DNA of 64,000 bases from Bin87 sp034423575 (GCA_034423575.1 DAOUIF010000021.1:21553-85552), one strand, 5' to 3'; positions 39,512 through 48,486 are shown, numbered from the stretch's first letter. The notes: generated from the letters alone by a model not told the origin. Made by a program: numbers and translations.

Positions 39512-40444
39512 ATGAACTCCAAGCGGGATCTGCTGTCCATAACCGACATATCGCCTCACGAGACCCGTCGTCTGATCGACCGAGCGCAGGAGTTGAAAGC
39601 TGCCCCGCCGGGAAGCACAAAGCCGCTGGCCGGCAAGCGGGTGGCTTTGTTGTTCGAAAAGCCCTCGCTGCGCACCAGGGTCAGTTTTCAGATCGGAATC
39701 GCGGAATTGGGCGGGTTCAGCCTGTACATGGGCCAGGACGAAGTGGGACTGGGCCGACGTGAGCCGGTTTCCGACGTGGCGCGGGTGTTGAGCGGGTACT
39801 TGGACTGCATTGTGGCGCGCGTCAACTCCCACGAATCGCTGGTCGGACTGGCGGAGTACGGCAACGTGCCGGTGATAAACGCGCTTTCCGACGTGGAGCA
39901 CCCTTGTCAGACCATGGCCGATCTGCTGACCATCGCCGAGACCCACGGCAAGACCGACGGGTTGAACCTGGCGTATATCGGTGACGGCAACAACGTGGCG
40001 AGAAGCCTGTGCCTGGGAGCGCCGGCTGTGGGCATGAACTTCGCCATAGCGGCCCCGCATGGCTATCAACTGGAAGAGCAGACATTCGACGCTGCCAGCG
40101 AGCGCGGCGAGCGTGCAGATGGCGGATCGCGTCCGACGGTGCATCCGCTGGTGCGTCCGACCGACGCCGTCATGGACGCCAATGTGGTGTATACAGACGT
40201 CTGGACCAGCATGGGGGACGAAGCGGAGACTGAAGAACGCCTCAAGGCTTTCCAGGGCTACACGGTGGACTACGCTTTGATGGAAATGGCCGCGCCGGGA
40301 GCTTGCTTCATGCATGATATGCCCGCCCACTACGGCGAAGAGGTGCCTCCCGGCATGCTGGAGCATCCGCAATCGGTGGCGTACCAGCAGGCGCACAACC
40401 GGTTGCATGCGCAGAAGGCAGTGCTGGAGTTCCTGCTTGCATAA
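39512..40444 (+). CDS. argF: Ornithine carbamoyltransferase-like protein
   Basis: A 310-residue carbamoyltransferase of arginine synthesis. The carbamoyl-phosphate loop is FEKPSLRTRVSFQIG, followed by HPCQTMADLLTI, and TDVWTSMGDEAE. The family's C-terminal ornithine motif HCLPAHRGEEV is here HDMPAHYGEEV: the conserved Cys is replaced. The C-terminal Arg is also shifted. The overall order and length are normal for ArgF. It could still be active, or be a related transcarbamoylase with a different amine substrate. AGGA lies 8 nt before ATG. No other arg genes are in the window. Confidence 0.82.
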   Translation: MNSKRDLLSITDISPHETRRLIDRAQELKAAPPGSTKPLAGKRVALLFEKPSLRTRVSFQIGIAELGGFSLYMGQDEVGLGRREPVSDVARVLSGYLDCIVARVNSHESLVGLAEYGNVPVINALSDVEHPCQTMADLLTIAETHGKTDGLNLAYIGDGNNVARSLCLGAPAVGMNFAIAAPHGYQLEEQTFDAASERGERADGGSRPTVHPLVRPTDAVMDANVVYTDVWTSMGDEAETEERLKAFQGYTVDYALMEMAAPGACFMHDMPAHYGEEVPPGMLEHPQSVAYQQAHNRLHAQKAVLEFLLA

Positions 40445-40466
40445 GAACCCTTTGCAAGAGGCTGAT

Positions 40467-40883
40467 ATGCTTACCGGCCCAGATCCGCCCGAACCTGGCG
40501 AACAAAGCTGGGACGACCGTCTCCAGATCAGCCGGCGCTTCATCATCCATGCGCGTGAAGAACTCGCAAAAGGAAACCGCCTGCAAGCCGGCGAAAAGGC
40601 TTGGGGCGCCGTGGTACAGTCACTGAAGGTCGTCGCGGTGCAACGCAGTTGGCGGCATAAGAACCACCAGGACATTCACAACGTAGGGCTTCAAATAGTG
40701 GCTGAAACCCCGAACGTTGACCTCCAGGAAGCTCTTTCGGAGGCATATCGTGTCGGCCACCAGAATTTTTATGAGAACTACTACCATCCCGAAGAATTGG
40801 CCGAGATGATGGACAAGGTTGAGGACGTGATGCCTATCCTGGAAGCGCCGCCGCGTCCGTTCACCATCGCCAGCAACACCTAA
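40467..40883 (+). CDS. PaREP1/HEPN-like domain protein
   Basis: A 138-residue helical protein. RRFIIHAREELAKGNRLQAGEKAWGAVVQSLKVVAVQRSWRHKNHQDI shows the tandem helices of the PaREP1/HEPN-like group, with a His-containing motif after the long helix. The C-terminal half is acidic and Tyr-rich (HQNFYENYYHPEELAEMMDKVEDV). HEPN-type proteins are often RNases or toxin-like effectors, usually next to an antitoxin or nucleotidyltransferase; none is visible here. AAGAGG lies 6 nt before ATG. The gene follows argF by 22 bp. Confidence 0.65.
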   Translation: MLTGPDPPEPGEQSWDDRLQISRRFIIHAREELAKGNRLQAGEKAWGAVVQSLKVVAVQRSWRHKNHQDIHNVGLQIVAETPNVDLQEALSEAYRVGHQNFYENYYHPEELAEMMDKVEDVMPILEAPPRPFTIASNT

Positions 40884-41008
40884 TTGCGGCGTTTGCGGTC
40901 GCTCACCGGTAATGATAGTTTGCAGCTTGGCGATACTTCTGCCGTGGGTTTCTCGTTGAAACACGGTGCGACCGACAAATAGCTAGCAGCCAAACACGCG
41001 GATCCTGT

Positions 41009-42538
41009 ATGACTTCTCTCGACGAAACCACATCGCAAGTCCTTCACGAGACGCCCGCACGGCTTGCCCCAACTCCCACGATGGACCCGATGGTGGCCAT
41101 CATCGGTCGGCCTAATGTGGGCAAGTCTTCGCTCTTCAATCGCATCCTTTCCCGCCGACACGCCATCGTGTCCGAGGTGGCCGGTACCACTCGCGACCGC
41201 CTGATCGCCCGAGCATCGTGGAAAGGCCGGCCGTTCCTGCTGATCGACACCGGCGGGCTCGAGGACGATCCCGACGGACACATCCCGCAGCGGGTCCAGC
41301 AGCAGGCGGACATGGCGATGGGCGCGGCCGACGTGATCGTGTTTCTGACCGACGCGATCCAGGGCGTCACCGCCACTGACGAAGCCGTAGCGCAGAGATT
41401 GCGCCGAACCGACAAACCCATCCTGTTAGCCGTCAACAAGGTCGACAACGACAACCGGGAATTGGCCGCGGCGGAGTTCTACGGCTTGGGGCTCAACGAA
41501 ACGGCGTTCATCTCCGCGTACCACAATTACGGGGTATACGACCTGCTGGAGCGGATTGTTGAGCTGCTGCCCCAGCCTGAACTTGCCGATCTCTGGGAGG
41601 ATGCGCCTGACGGAGAGACGGCAGCCGAGGATGACTGGTGGGACGATGATGCCGGCGATGGAGAGCCGGTAGACGAGGAGGTATGGACGCCTCCCACCGA
41701 GCTGAGTCTGTCCATTGTTGGCCGAACCAATGTGGGCAAATCCATGCTCACCAACGCCATCATCGGAGAAGAGAGGAGCATCGTCAGTCCGGTTGCCGGG
41801 ACGACGCGGGACGCCCTGGACACGCCAGTGTCCTACCGTGACCATGTGATTACGCTGGTGGATACCGCGGGAATCCGCCGGCCGGGGCAGGTGCAGCGTG
41901 GCATCGAGAAGTACAGCGTGCTTCGCGCGGTGAATGCGGTGCATCGCAGCGATATCACGCTGCTAATCACCGACGCCACCGAGCTGGCGACGGCGCAGGA
42001 CGCGCACATCGCCGGCCTGGCATGGGACACGAACCGCGGTTTGATCGTGGTGGTGAACAAGTGGGACCTGGTTAACCGCAACCGGTTCCGGATGGAACGG
42101 TCCCTGCACCGGGTCCAGGAGCGGCTGCACTTCATGCCGTACGTTCCGGTGTGTTTCACCTCTGCGCTCACCGGCGAGGGTATCGAGGAACTGCTGGACA
42201 CCGCCCTGTCGCTATGGCAGGAGCGACAGAAACGGGTGCCGTTCCGGGATCTGCAATACCTGCTGGCTGACGCCGTTTCGACCCACAACCCGCCGTCTCA
42301 GCGGGGCAACATTCGCAATCGCTTGCGCATCCGCCGGGTGCGGCAGGTGGGTGTCAACCCGCCAACCTTCGTGTTTTCGGTCAATGACCCCAAGCTCCTG
42401 CATTTTTCGTACCAGCGGTATCTGGAAAACCAGATCCGCGACCGGTTCGGATTTGACCGTACTCACCTGAGACTGATCTTCCGGCCGGAGCGTGCAGAAA
42501 GACCATCCCGGCCGGGTATCCGAAACCGCGCCAGGTAG
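41009..42538 (+). CDS. der: Ribosome-assembly GTPase Der (EngA)
   Basis: A 509-residue protein with two tandem G domains and a C-terminal KH-like domain that together help 50S maturation. Domain 1: GRPNVGKSSLFNRI, then DTGGLEDD and NKVDN. Domain 2: GRTNVGKSMLTN, DTAGIRRPGQ, NKWDLV. A highly acidic 40-residue linker (DAPDGETAAEDDWWDDD) separates them, longer than in most homologues. The KH domain ends HLRLIFRPE. The N-terminal 25 residues are extra and may start at a later Met. It lies upstream of plsY, a common order. Confidence 0.95.
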   Translation: MTSLDETTSQVLHETPARLAPTPTMDPMVAIIGRPNVGKSSLFNRILSRRHAIVSEVAGTTRDRLIARASWKGRPFLLIDTGGLEDDPDGHIPQRVQQQADMAMGAADVIVFLTDAIQGVTATDEAVAQRLRRTDKPILLAVNKVDNDNRELAAAEFYGLGLNETAFISAYHNYGVYDLLERIVELLPQPELADLWEDAPDGETAAEDDWWDDDAGDGEPVDEEVWTPPTELSLSIVGRTNVGKSMLTNAIIGEERSIVSPVAGTTRDALDTPVSYRDHVITLVDTAGIRRPGQVQRGIEKYSVLRAVNAVHRSDITLLITDATELATAQDAHIAGLAWDTNRGLIVVVNKWDLVNRNRFRMERSLHRVQERLHFMPYVPVCFTSALTGEGIEELLDTALSLWQERQKRVPFRDLQYLLADAVSTHNPPSQRGNIRNRLRIRRVRQVGVNPPTFVFSVNDPKLLHFSYQRYLENQIRDRFGFDRTHLRLIFRPERAERPSRPGIRNRAR

Positions 42539-42548
42539 CCGGCCGATC

Positions 42549-43280
42549 ATGACGCTGCTACGCCAGGCATCGTCCGCCACCATCGCGATGCTGGTCGCCC
42601 TGCCGCTGCTGGCTGCCGCCGGTGCTGTATTGGCTAGCAGCGGAGTGCAGGTGACGCCGCAACCGTTCACGTTCGTCGCCGTGGGCGTGATTGCGTATCT
42701 GGTCGGTTCGATCTCGTGGGGCTATATCTTCGTAAACCTGACCATGGGCGAGGACATTCGTGACTTCGGCAGCGGGCGGACAGGAATGTCCAACATCCTG
42801 CGTACTTCCGGCGGCAAGGCAGCGGCCTTGGTGTTCCTTCTCGATGCCGGTAAAGGCGTGCTCTGCGTGATGCTGGCGAGGACGGCCTTTGGGTTTGGGG
42901 AAGCCGAAGTGGTCGCGGCCCTGCTGGTGCTTTGCGGACATAATTGGCCGATTTTCCTGCGATTCCGTGGCGGGCGCGGTATTCTTCCGGGTCTGGGGGC
43001 GCTCTCGGTGATGGCTCCCTGGGTGGCCCTGGCCGGAGGAGCGCTGTTCCTGGTCATCACGCTGTCCAGCCGGATTTTGTCACTGGGCAGCATTGTCGGG
43101 ACACTGACGGTTGCGGTCCTCAGCCTTGCCCTGATGCTGCTAATCGGACACAGCCAACTGTACACACTGTACGCATGCGTAGGCGGCGCGGTAATCATCT
43201 GGCAACACCGCGACAACATCCGGCGAATCGTCAATGGCACGGAACGCCGACTGGGTGTGCCGGCGGTACGGAACCGCTAA
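42549..43280 (+). CDS. plsY: Glycerol-3-phosphate acyltransferase PlsY-like
   Basis: A 243-residue multi-span membrane protein of the PlsY family, which acylates glycerol-3-phosphate with acyl-phosphate. Motif 1 is IAYLVGSISWGYIF, motif 2 is FGSGRTGMSNILRT (GSGNxGATN in the classical enzyme, so substituted), and motif 3 is RFRGGRGILPGLG. The GSGRTG change keeps the Gly-rich loop but replaces the Asn and Ala; function is likely kept. It follows der by 10 bp. Confidence 0.85.
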   Translation: MTLLRQASSATIAMLVALPLLAAAGAVLASSGVQVTPQPFTFVAVGVIAYLVGSISWGYIFVNLTMGEDIRDFGSGRTGMSNILRTSGGKAAALVFLLDAGKGVLCVMLARTAFGFGEAEVVAALLVLCGHNWPIFLRFRGGRGILPGLGALSVMAPWVALAGGALFLVITLSSRILSLGSIVGTLTVAVLSLALMLLIGHSQLYTLYACVGGAVIIWQHRDNIRRIVNGTERRLGVPAVRNR

Positions 43281-43355
43281 GAACCGTTAGGAAACGACGA
43301 CGCCAGCCCGTCCGCGCATTCTGCCGCATGACCCTCATTCGCAAAATGCGCCGGG

Positions 43356-44516
43356 TCAGACAGAGCGAATGGCTTGATTCAACCTGGACAGGGCTTCAGC
43401 CAAGTCGCCAACATCGTACAGCGAGAAGCTGATCCGAAGGCTGTCCCGGAATAGCCCGCTGGACGAAAACGCCGTGCCGGGGCGGTAAGATACGCCGGCA
43501 TTCTGGGCGATCGGCAGCAAGGCATCCGCCTCCGCGCCATCCGAAAGCGTGAGCCAGAAAAAGTAACCGCCGTCCGGTTTATCGAATTCGACCATACCGG
43601 CCAAGTCGGTTGACAACATCCTGGCAACGGCGTCTCGCCTCATGGTGTAGGTGCGCCGTAAGTTGTCGATGTTGTCCTGTAGAAGCCCCAGGTCCAGAGT
43701 AGCCTGGGCAATGGCCGCCGCGAAGTGGCTCAGGCCGCCTCCGCTGGCCGCGACCCCGGAGCCCACGAAGCGTTGGATCAAATTGGACGATGCGTGAACC
43801 CACCCCAGGCGCAGGCCGGGCGCAAGTATCTTGGAAAAGGAGCCCAACGAAACCACGCAGCCGTTGCTTGTGTCGTCCATGGTCGCCAGGGGCGGCGGTG
43901 GGGGCGGACCGTAGTGCAACAGTTGGTACACCTCATCCGCTAGGATGGTAAAACCGTAGCGCTGGGCCAATTGGATCAGGCGATGGCGGCGCCCCGGCGA
44001 CAAAGTGGCGCCCGTGGGGTTCTGATAAGCCGGAATGACGTATAGCAGACGGGGCCGATGGCCGTCCACCAGCATCAGCTCCAGCGCGTCGACATCCAGA
44101 CCGTCGCTGTCGGTGGGTACGCCCATCACCTTCAGGCCGTGGTCCAGGAAAATGCGGCCGATCAGGTAGTAGGTCGGTTCTTCAACAAAGACCGTATCGC
44201 CCGCCTGAGTCATTATCGTGGTGGCGAGGTCTATTCCCTGGGATGCGCCGGCGGTCAGGAATAAAGACCTCGGGTCCACAGGCAGGTTTCCATAGGTGTC
44301 CTGGGTCGTCAGGAAGTCGGCCAACCCCTCGAGAAGCGGGCCGAATCCCTGGACGGCGCCGTACTGCAACGGTACGGCAGACTGTTGGCTGAGCACGCGT
44401 TCGCTGGCTATCTGCAGGGCTTCCGTCGGGTGCAGATGCGGGGACGGATGGCCCCAGCCAAGGTCGAGAACGCCCTGGGGAATGGATATGAGGAGTGATG
44501 GAAGGACAGATGCCAT
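43356..44516 (-). CDS. PLP-dependent aminotransferase (class I/II, 2-aminoadipate/MocR-like)
   Basis: A 386-residue fold-type I aminotransferase without an N-terminal GntR DNA-binding domain. LDLGWGHPSPHLHP opens it, LQYGAVQGFGPLLEGLADFL, then VEEPTYYLIGRIFLDHGLKVMGVPTDSDGLDVDALE, YVIPAYQNPTGATLSPGRRHRLIQLA, and the PLP Lys in SLGSFSKILAPGLRLGW. The domain is like LysN or MocR catalytic domains, active on branched-chain, aromatic or 2-aminoadipate substrates. It converges with plsY. No operon partner is seen. Confidence 0.9.
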   Translation of the reverse strand: MASVLPSLLISIPQGVLDLGWGHPSPHLHPTEALQIASERVLSQQSAVPLQYGAVQGFGPLLEGLADFLTTQDTYGNLPVDPRSLFLTAGASQGIDLATTIMTQAGDTVFVEEPTYYLIGRIFLDHGLKVMGVPTDSDGLDVDALELMLVDGHRPRLLYVIPAYQNPTGATLSPGRRHRLIQLAQRYGFTILADEVYQLLHYGPPPPPPLATMDDTSNGCVVSLGSFSKILAPGLRLGWVHASSNLIQRFVGSGVAASGGGLSHFAAAIAQATLDLGLLQDNIDNLRRTYTMRRDAVARMLSTDLAGMVEFDKPDGGYFFWLTLSDGAEADALLPIAQNAGVSYRPGTAFSSSGLFRDSLRISFSLYDVGDLAEALSRLNQAIRSV

Positions 44517-44582
44517 TGGTCAGGGTACAGTCATCCAACCTGCACGGGTGTGGCTGGCGGTCTGCATTATCGGGTAGTGCAG

Positions 44583-44614
44583 AAAAAGGCCGGCGGGTGC
44601 GAAACCCGCCGGCC
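44583..44614 (-). terminator. Intrinsic terminator of the reductive-dehalogenase-like gene
   Basis: Reverse strand: 11-bp perfect stem GGCCGGCGGGT/ACCCGCCGGCC, loop of 5, then TTTTT. It lies 33 bp after the stop codon. Confidence 0.85.
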
Positions 44615-44647
44615 GATTGCCGATGTGGCGAGATGTGGGACTGGCTA

Positions 44648-45925
44648 CTAGATGTAGTCCTGGTCCTCAGCCATCATCTGCAGGACGTCGCCGGACTGCA
44701 GGTGGATGGCGCGCTGGATCTGGACCTTGAGGTCGTCCAGCATCTCATCGGGGATCTGGCCCTCGTTGTCGCGAGCGGCTTCCTTCATGGACTCGAAGGC
44801 CCACTCGTCGGAGTTACCGTGCGGCATGTCGAAGAAGCCACGCTCGAAGACCGGCAGTTCGCCGGGGCCGAAGTAGCCCTTGCCCTCGATGTTGTAGCCT
44901 TCGAGGTCGTGGGTGCCCTTGCCGAGAACCTGGCCGGTGGCGGCATAGTGCTCCATGACGTTCTTGAGGCCATACTTCTGGATCGGGCAGACCTTCATGC
45001 ACACGCCACAACCGAGGTAGCGGGCCATGACCGGGCGGCAGCGCTTGAAGTACAACTTGTTCTTCTCGATTCCGCGCCACCAGATCTTGTCGCGCATCAG
45101 GGCGCGGCCGGGGCAGCGGTTCACGCAGACCTGGCACACCTGGCAGAAGGCGTGGATGCCGTAGTCGACGGGCTCGTCATAGGTGACGTTGGCGTCGGTG
45201 GTGACCATCATCAGCCGCATGCGGTTGCCGGTGTGCGGGGACAGCAGGTATCCGCAGGCGCCCAGCTGGCCGAGGCCGGCGGCGACGAACATGGGGATCA
45301 CCGGGCCGGTGGCATCACTGGAGTGGATGACGTGGGCCTTGTAGCCCAGCGAGCGGATGAAGTTGCCCAGTTCGAGACCGGCAGCAGCCTGGGTCCGGTA
45401 CGTGCTGGAGTGCACGATCTCGGCGTCGACGCTGGGGATGGTCTGGGTGGGCTCGAAGTCCTGCTCATAGGCCAAGCAGATGGCGTGAGGCAGAATGGTG
45501 AAGCCGCGCTTGCTCTTGTAGTCATAGCGCGGGTCATAGGACGTGATGCCGACTTCGAGGTAACCGAGCTGGCGGGCCTTGTCCTTGACCAGCTGGGAGA
45601 TGTCCTCACCAGTGGGCTCAGCAGTGGCATCCATCTCAGCGGTCGACCGGGCGGCCATGACCAAGTTGCTGTTCAGCTTGTCGTGCTCCTTGCGGATCTC
45701 ACGCATCTCGGCGTGGAGGTCGCGCAGGGTGTTGGACCAGTCGCGGGACGCGCGCTCGGTGATGTTCATGGTTTCCAGCGGATACTCGCGGGCGTACCAG
45801 TCAACCTCACGGTCGGTCATCGGGATACCGGGGGTGGTTTCCAGTTCTTCCGGAACCGGAATCGTGATGTTGGCGTCGCCCCACTGCCTTCCGGGACGGA
45901 CTACCTCGTGCCCAATCTTAAGCAT
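44648..45925 (-). CDS. Reductive-dehalogenase-like protein, cytoplasmic form
   Basis: A 425-residue protein with the double [4Fe-4S] motif of reductive dehalogenases: Cys261, 264, 267, 271 in FCQVCQVCVNRCPG and Cys296, 306, 309, 313 in RCRPVMARYLGCGVCMKVCP. The middle (residues 105-250) matches the nitroreductase-like, corrinoid-binding core, including AAGLGQLGACGYLLSPHTGNRMRL. There is no Tat signal and no adjacent membrane-anchor gene, so it is a soluble protein rather than a respiratory enzyme. AGGAGG lies 6 nt before ATG, with TTGACA-type promoter upstream and a strong terminator downstream: a single-gene transcript. The substrate is unknown and could be a halogenated organic or a queuosine-type epoxide. 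Confidence 0.88.
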   Translation of the reverse strand: MLKIGHEVVRPGRQWGDANITIPVPEELETTPGIPMTDREVDWYAREYPLETMNITERASRDWSNTLRDLHAEMREIRKEHDKLNSNLVMAARSTAEMDATAEPTGEDISQLVKDKARQLGYLEVGITSYDPRYDYKSKRGFTILPHAICLAYEQDFEPTQTIPSVDAEIVHSSTYRTQAAAGLELGNFIRSLGYKAHVIHSSDATGPVIPMFVAAGLGQLGACGYLLSPHTGNRMRLMMVTTDANVTYDEPVDYGIHAFCQVCQVCVNRCPGRALMRDKIWWRGIEKNKLYFKRCRPVMARYLGCGVCMKVCPIQKYGLKNVMEHYAATGQVLGKGTHDLEGYNIEGKGYFGPGELPVFERGFFDMPHGNSDEWAFESMKEAARDNEGQIPDEMLDDLKVQIQRAIHLQSGDVLQMMAEDQDYI

Positions 45926-45980
45926 ATTAGCCTCCTCGCTGGTTGGCTTGGCCGCACAATTGCGGCGGCATTTGGGGCAA

Positions 45981-46007
45981 TTTATACCGTTGTCACCCCT
46001 TTGTCAA
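45981..46007 (-). promoter_or_regulatory. Promoter of the reductive-dehalogenase-like gene
   Basis: Reverse strand TTGACA (46002-46007), 15-bp spacer, TATAAA (45981-45986). A 17-bp spacing instead uses TAAATT. The leader is about 50 nt. Confidence 0.55.
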
Positions 46008-46160
46008 CAACTGACGCCAAGTTCCCGCCGGAATTCGCCTGCGATTGCGAAACGCGCCACACTGGAGGGATTCAATGGAGGTTTGCGAAGAGGCAAACCG
46101 GGCATTAAGGGGTGCTCCCCGGAACTCGTTGAGCAATCCGAAGATGTCCGGGAGTTGGGC

Positions 46161-46346
46161 CTAACGGCTCTTCCACCAGGTCCACGCTCCGAGGGCTGCC
46201 AGCGCGACTCCCAAGACCACTAGCGTCCAGCCCAATCCTTTCAATAGGAAGACTGCCACCGGCGTGAGCAGGAACAGGCCCAGGCAAACGAAAGCCAGCC
46301 CGCAGCCGATTGCTCCGGCGGCGCCGTTTGCTCGGTAAAGCACCAT
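46161..46346 (-). CDS. Small two-helix membrane protein
   Basis: A 61-residue protein with two hydrophobic helices (GAAGAIGCGLAFVCLGLFLLTPV and LKGLGWTLVVLGVALAALGAW) and a short charged C-terminus. It lies 21 bp downstream of the MBL hydrolase gene on the same strand, so it is probably co-transcribed. I do not recognise a family. The ribosome site GAGGG is present upstream. Confidence 0.6.
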   Translation of the reverse strand: MVLYRANGAAGAIGCGLAFVCLGLFLLTPVAVFLLKGLGWTLVVLGVALAALGAWTWWKSR

Positions 46347-46367
46347 GTCGGGGATGTCCCTCGACCG

Positions 46368-47195
46368 TTAATCGGGCAGAATGTAGGTGGCTTCGCGCTC
46401 GATGACGCGATTCTCCTGGCGCAGCTTTTCCAGGTGGGTGCGGACGTTGCGCCCGGCGGCGGCGCGAAGGGACCGGCGCAGGTTGCGTGGGTACACGGCG
46501 GTGACGATTTCGTCGACGGTGGTTGCGCCCCCATCCAGCGCGGCGAGAACCTGGTCCTCCCGGCTGAGACGGTGGGCGATCTGCTGCTGGATGCGCTGCT
46601 GACCCCGGATGATGGTGTTGCCGTGCCCGGGGCACACCACCAGCGGCCGGGTGCGGGCCATGCGTCCCAAGGAGATCATGTACTGCTTCAGGTTCCGCAC
46701 GCTGGACGAGGAGTTACCCAACAGGTTGTCACCGCTGAAGAGAACGCGGTCGGGACGCAGGAAGTAGCAGACGTGGTCATCCTCGTGGCCCGGCGTGAAC
46801 AGCGGGCGCAGAGTGACTCCGCCTGATTGCACTGATTCGTTGGCGCGAAGAGCCTGGACCATGTCCGATCCGAGGGAATGCTGAAGCCGGGGCGCTAGCT
46901 TGGGGTGGCAACGCACCGGGCAGCCGAATGCCTCCTGCAGGCGGTCCAGACCTCCGATGTGGTCTCCGTGACCGTGGGTGATCAGGATGGAGTCGATGGG
47001 CGGGCTGCCCAGTTCCACCCAGTAGTCCATGATCTGCCGGGTCCAGAAACGATAGGGCTCGCCCGAATCGATCATGACCATACTTTCCGACGGGTCGCCC
47101 ACGAAATAGATCTGGGTGCCCCCGGGGTGCATCGCCCCAAAGGTGCTGGGGTCCTCCTGGATATGGGTGCTGTAGACGTGGTCGGTGATCTGCAT
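46368..47195 (-). CDS. Metallo-beta-lactamase-fold hydrolase
   Basis: A 275-residue MBL-fold hydrolase. The zinc motif is THGHGDHIGG, then FTPGHEDDHV (third His), SGDNLLG (Asp bridge) and VCPGHGN. A C-terminal winged-helix-like extension (REDQVLAALDGGATTVDEIVTAVYP) is typical of the LACTB2-type group, which act on RNA or on thioester-type compounds. GAGG lies 6 nt before ATG 47195. It directly follows trxB, 8 bp apart. Confidence 0.88.
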   Translation of the reverse strand: MQITDHVYSTHIQEDPSTFGAMHPGGTQIYFVGDPSESMVMIDSGEPYRFWTRQIMDYWVELGSPPIDSILITHGHGDHIGGLDRLQEAFGCPVRCHPKLAPRLQHSLGSDMVQALRANESVQSGGVTLRPLFTPGHEDDHVCYFLRPDRVLFSGDNLLGNSSSSVRNLKQYMISLGRMARTRPLVVCPGHGNTIIRGQQRIQQQIAHRLSREDQVLAALDGGATTVDEIVTAVYPRNLRRSLRAAAGRNVRTHLEKLRQENRVIEREATYILPD

Positions 47196-47203
47196 GGGGA
47201 ACC

Positions 47204-48130
47204 TCACCACTCGCGGGAGCGGACGTAACGGTACGCAGCGATTGCGGCGGTGGCGCCGTCGCCGGCGGAAGCGACCAACTGGGCGGCAGACTGCTGGCGA
47301 ATGTCTCCAGCCGCGAACAGGCCGGGCTGTGGGGTATCCATTGAGAGCCCCACCGGGATGTGCCCGGCGTTATCCAGTGGAACCAGGTCGGAAACCGGGG
47401 ACGAGTTTGGTTCCAAGCCCACGTAGACGAAGAGGCCGGCCACCGGTTCGACGTTCTCGCCGTCGGCGCTGCGGACGCGCACCCCGGTGACGGTGTCCTC
47501 GCCAACCACCTCGACGACCTGGGAGTTGTATCGAACTTCTATCTTCGGCTCGCCGGCAATGCGGTCCCGGAGAACCTGTTGGGCATCAAGATCGTCGCCC
47601 CGGTGAAACAGGATGACGCGCTCGGTGTACTCGGTCAGGGTCAGGGCCTCGTCGGCCGCGGAGTCGCCGCCGCCCACCACAGCCACGGTCTGGCCCATGT
47701 ACAGCGGGCCGTCGCATGAGGCGCAATGGGAGACGCCGCGTCCGAGGAACTCCTCCTCTCCCGGGATGCCCAAGGTGCGCAGCGTTGACCCGGCGGCCAT
47801 GATCACGGCCTTGCCCAGGTAGGAGTCGCCGCCCTCGCCCGAGACGCGTAGGTAGTCCCCGTCGGCGGACACATCGGCGACGGTGTCCATCAGCACCTCT
47901 ACGCCGGCGTTCATCGCCTGTTCCTGGGTGGCCGGGCCCAGTTCGTAGCCGGCGATGCCCTGGGGGAACCCGGGGAAGTTCTCGATGCGCTCCAGGTTGA
48001 TGATCTGGGCGCCGGCCATCATCTGCTCGACGATGGCGGTGCTGAGACCCTGGCGGGCGGCGTAGATGCCGGCGGTCAGGCCGGCCATGCCGCCGCCGAT
48101 GATGATCACGTCGAAGTTCTGGTCGGGCAC
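47204..48130 (-). CDS. trxB: Thioredoxin reductase (NADPH, FAD)
   Basis: A 308-residue flavoprotein that reduces thioredoxin with NADPH. FAD-binding VIIIGGGMAGLTAGIYAARQG, active-site CASCDG with the redox Cys pair, NADPH-binding VAVVGGGDSAADEAL, and FAD motif PGLFAAGDIRQQ are all present. The start is GTG 48130 with AGAGAGG upstream. The gene is the first of a run with the MBL hydrolase. Its promoter lies in the region with the palindromic repeat. No thioredoxin gene is adjacent. Confidence 0.93.
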   Translation of the reverse strand: MPDQNFDVIIIGGGMAGLTAGIYAARQGLSTAIVEQMMAGAQIINLERIENFPGFPQGIAGYELGPATQEQAMNAGVEVLMDTVADVSADGDYLRVSGEGGDSYLGKAVIMAAGSTLRTLGIPGEEEFLGRGVSHCASCDGPLYMGQTVAVVGGGDSAADEALTLTEYTERVILFHRGDDLDAQQVLRDRIAGEPKIEVRYNSQVVEVVGEDTVTGVRVRSADGENVEPVAGLFVYVGLEPNSSPVSDLVPLDNAGHIPVGLSMDTPQPGLFAAGDIRQQSAAQLVASAGDGATAAIAAYRYVRSREW

Positions 48131-48360
48131 GGGGTTACCTCTCTGATAGCTGATTGCACGGCGGCGGTTGAATTCTGCTCCAGTAAGTTGATGCTGGAAT
48201 CGATAACGGCGGCCTCCGACCGTGTGGCATTCAGGCATTGAAGGGAATGAGCGCCGGACGGAGGCAGGCCGGTTCGCTATGCTCGATTGTACCATTCGGC
48301 AAATCTTGCACGGAGCGGTCGGTGAGGTAACGCCTGCGCGAAGCCCATCCCAGCGGGGAA

Positions 48361-48450
48361 TGTCTGAATCAGGATTTACGAGATTTCGGGATTTTCCGGA
48401 TGTGCATAAATCCCGAAAATCCTCAAATCCGGATAATCCTGATTCAGACA
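48361..48450. repeat. 90-bp palindromic element with TGTCTGAATCAGGATT ends
   Basis: The ends TGTCTGAATCAGGATT and AATCCTGATTCAGACA are perfect 16-bp inverted arms. A second nested set, GGGATTTTCC-like and AAATCCCGAAAATCC, makes a large cruciform or stem-loop. Such GTCTGAATCAGGATT repeats occur dispersed in several bacterial phyla. Confidence 0.75.
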
Positions 48451-48486
48451 ATGACTGCACCGGCCCCGGAAGCTGCACAATCTCGG

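Noticed and set aside
44495..46108. 537-codon forward frame opposite the reductive-dehalogenase-like gene
   Set aside because: The opposite strand has the Fe-S motifs, promoter, ribosome site and terminator. The forward frame has no family features.
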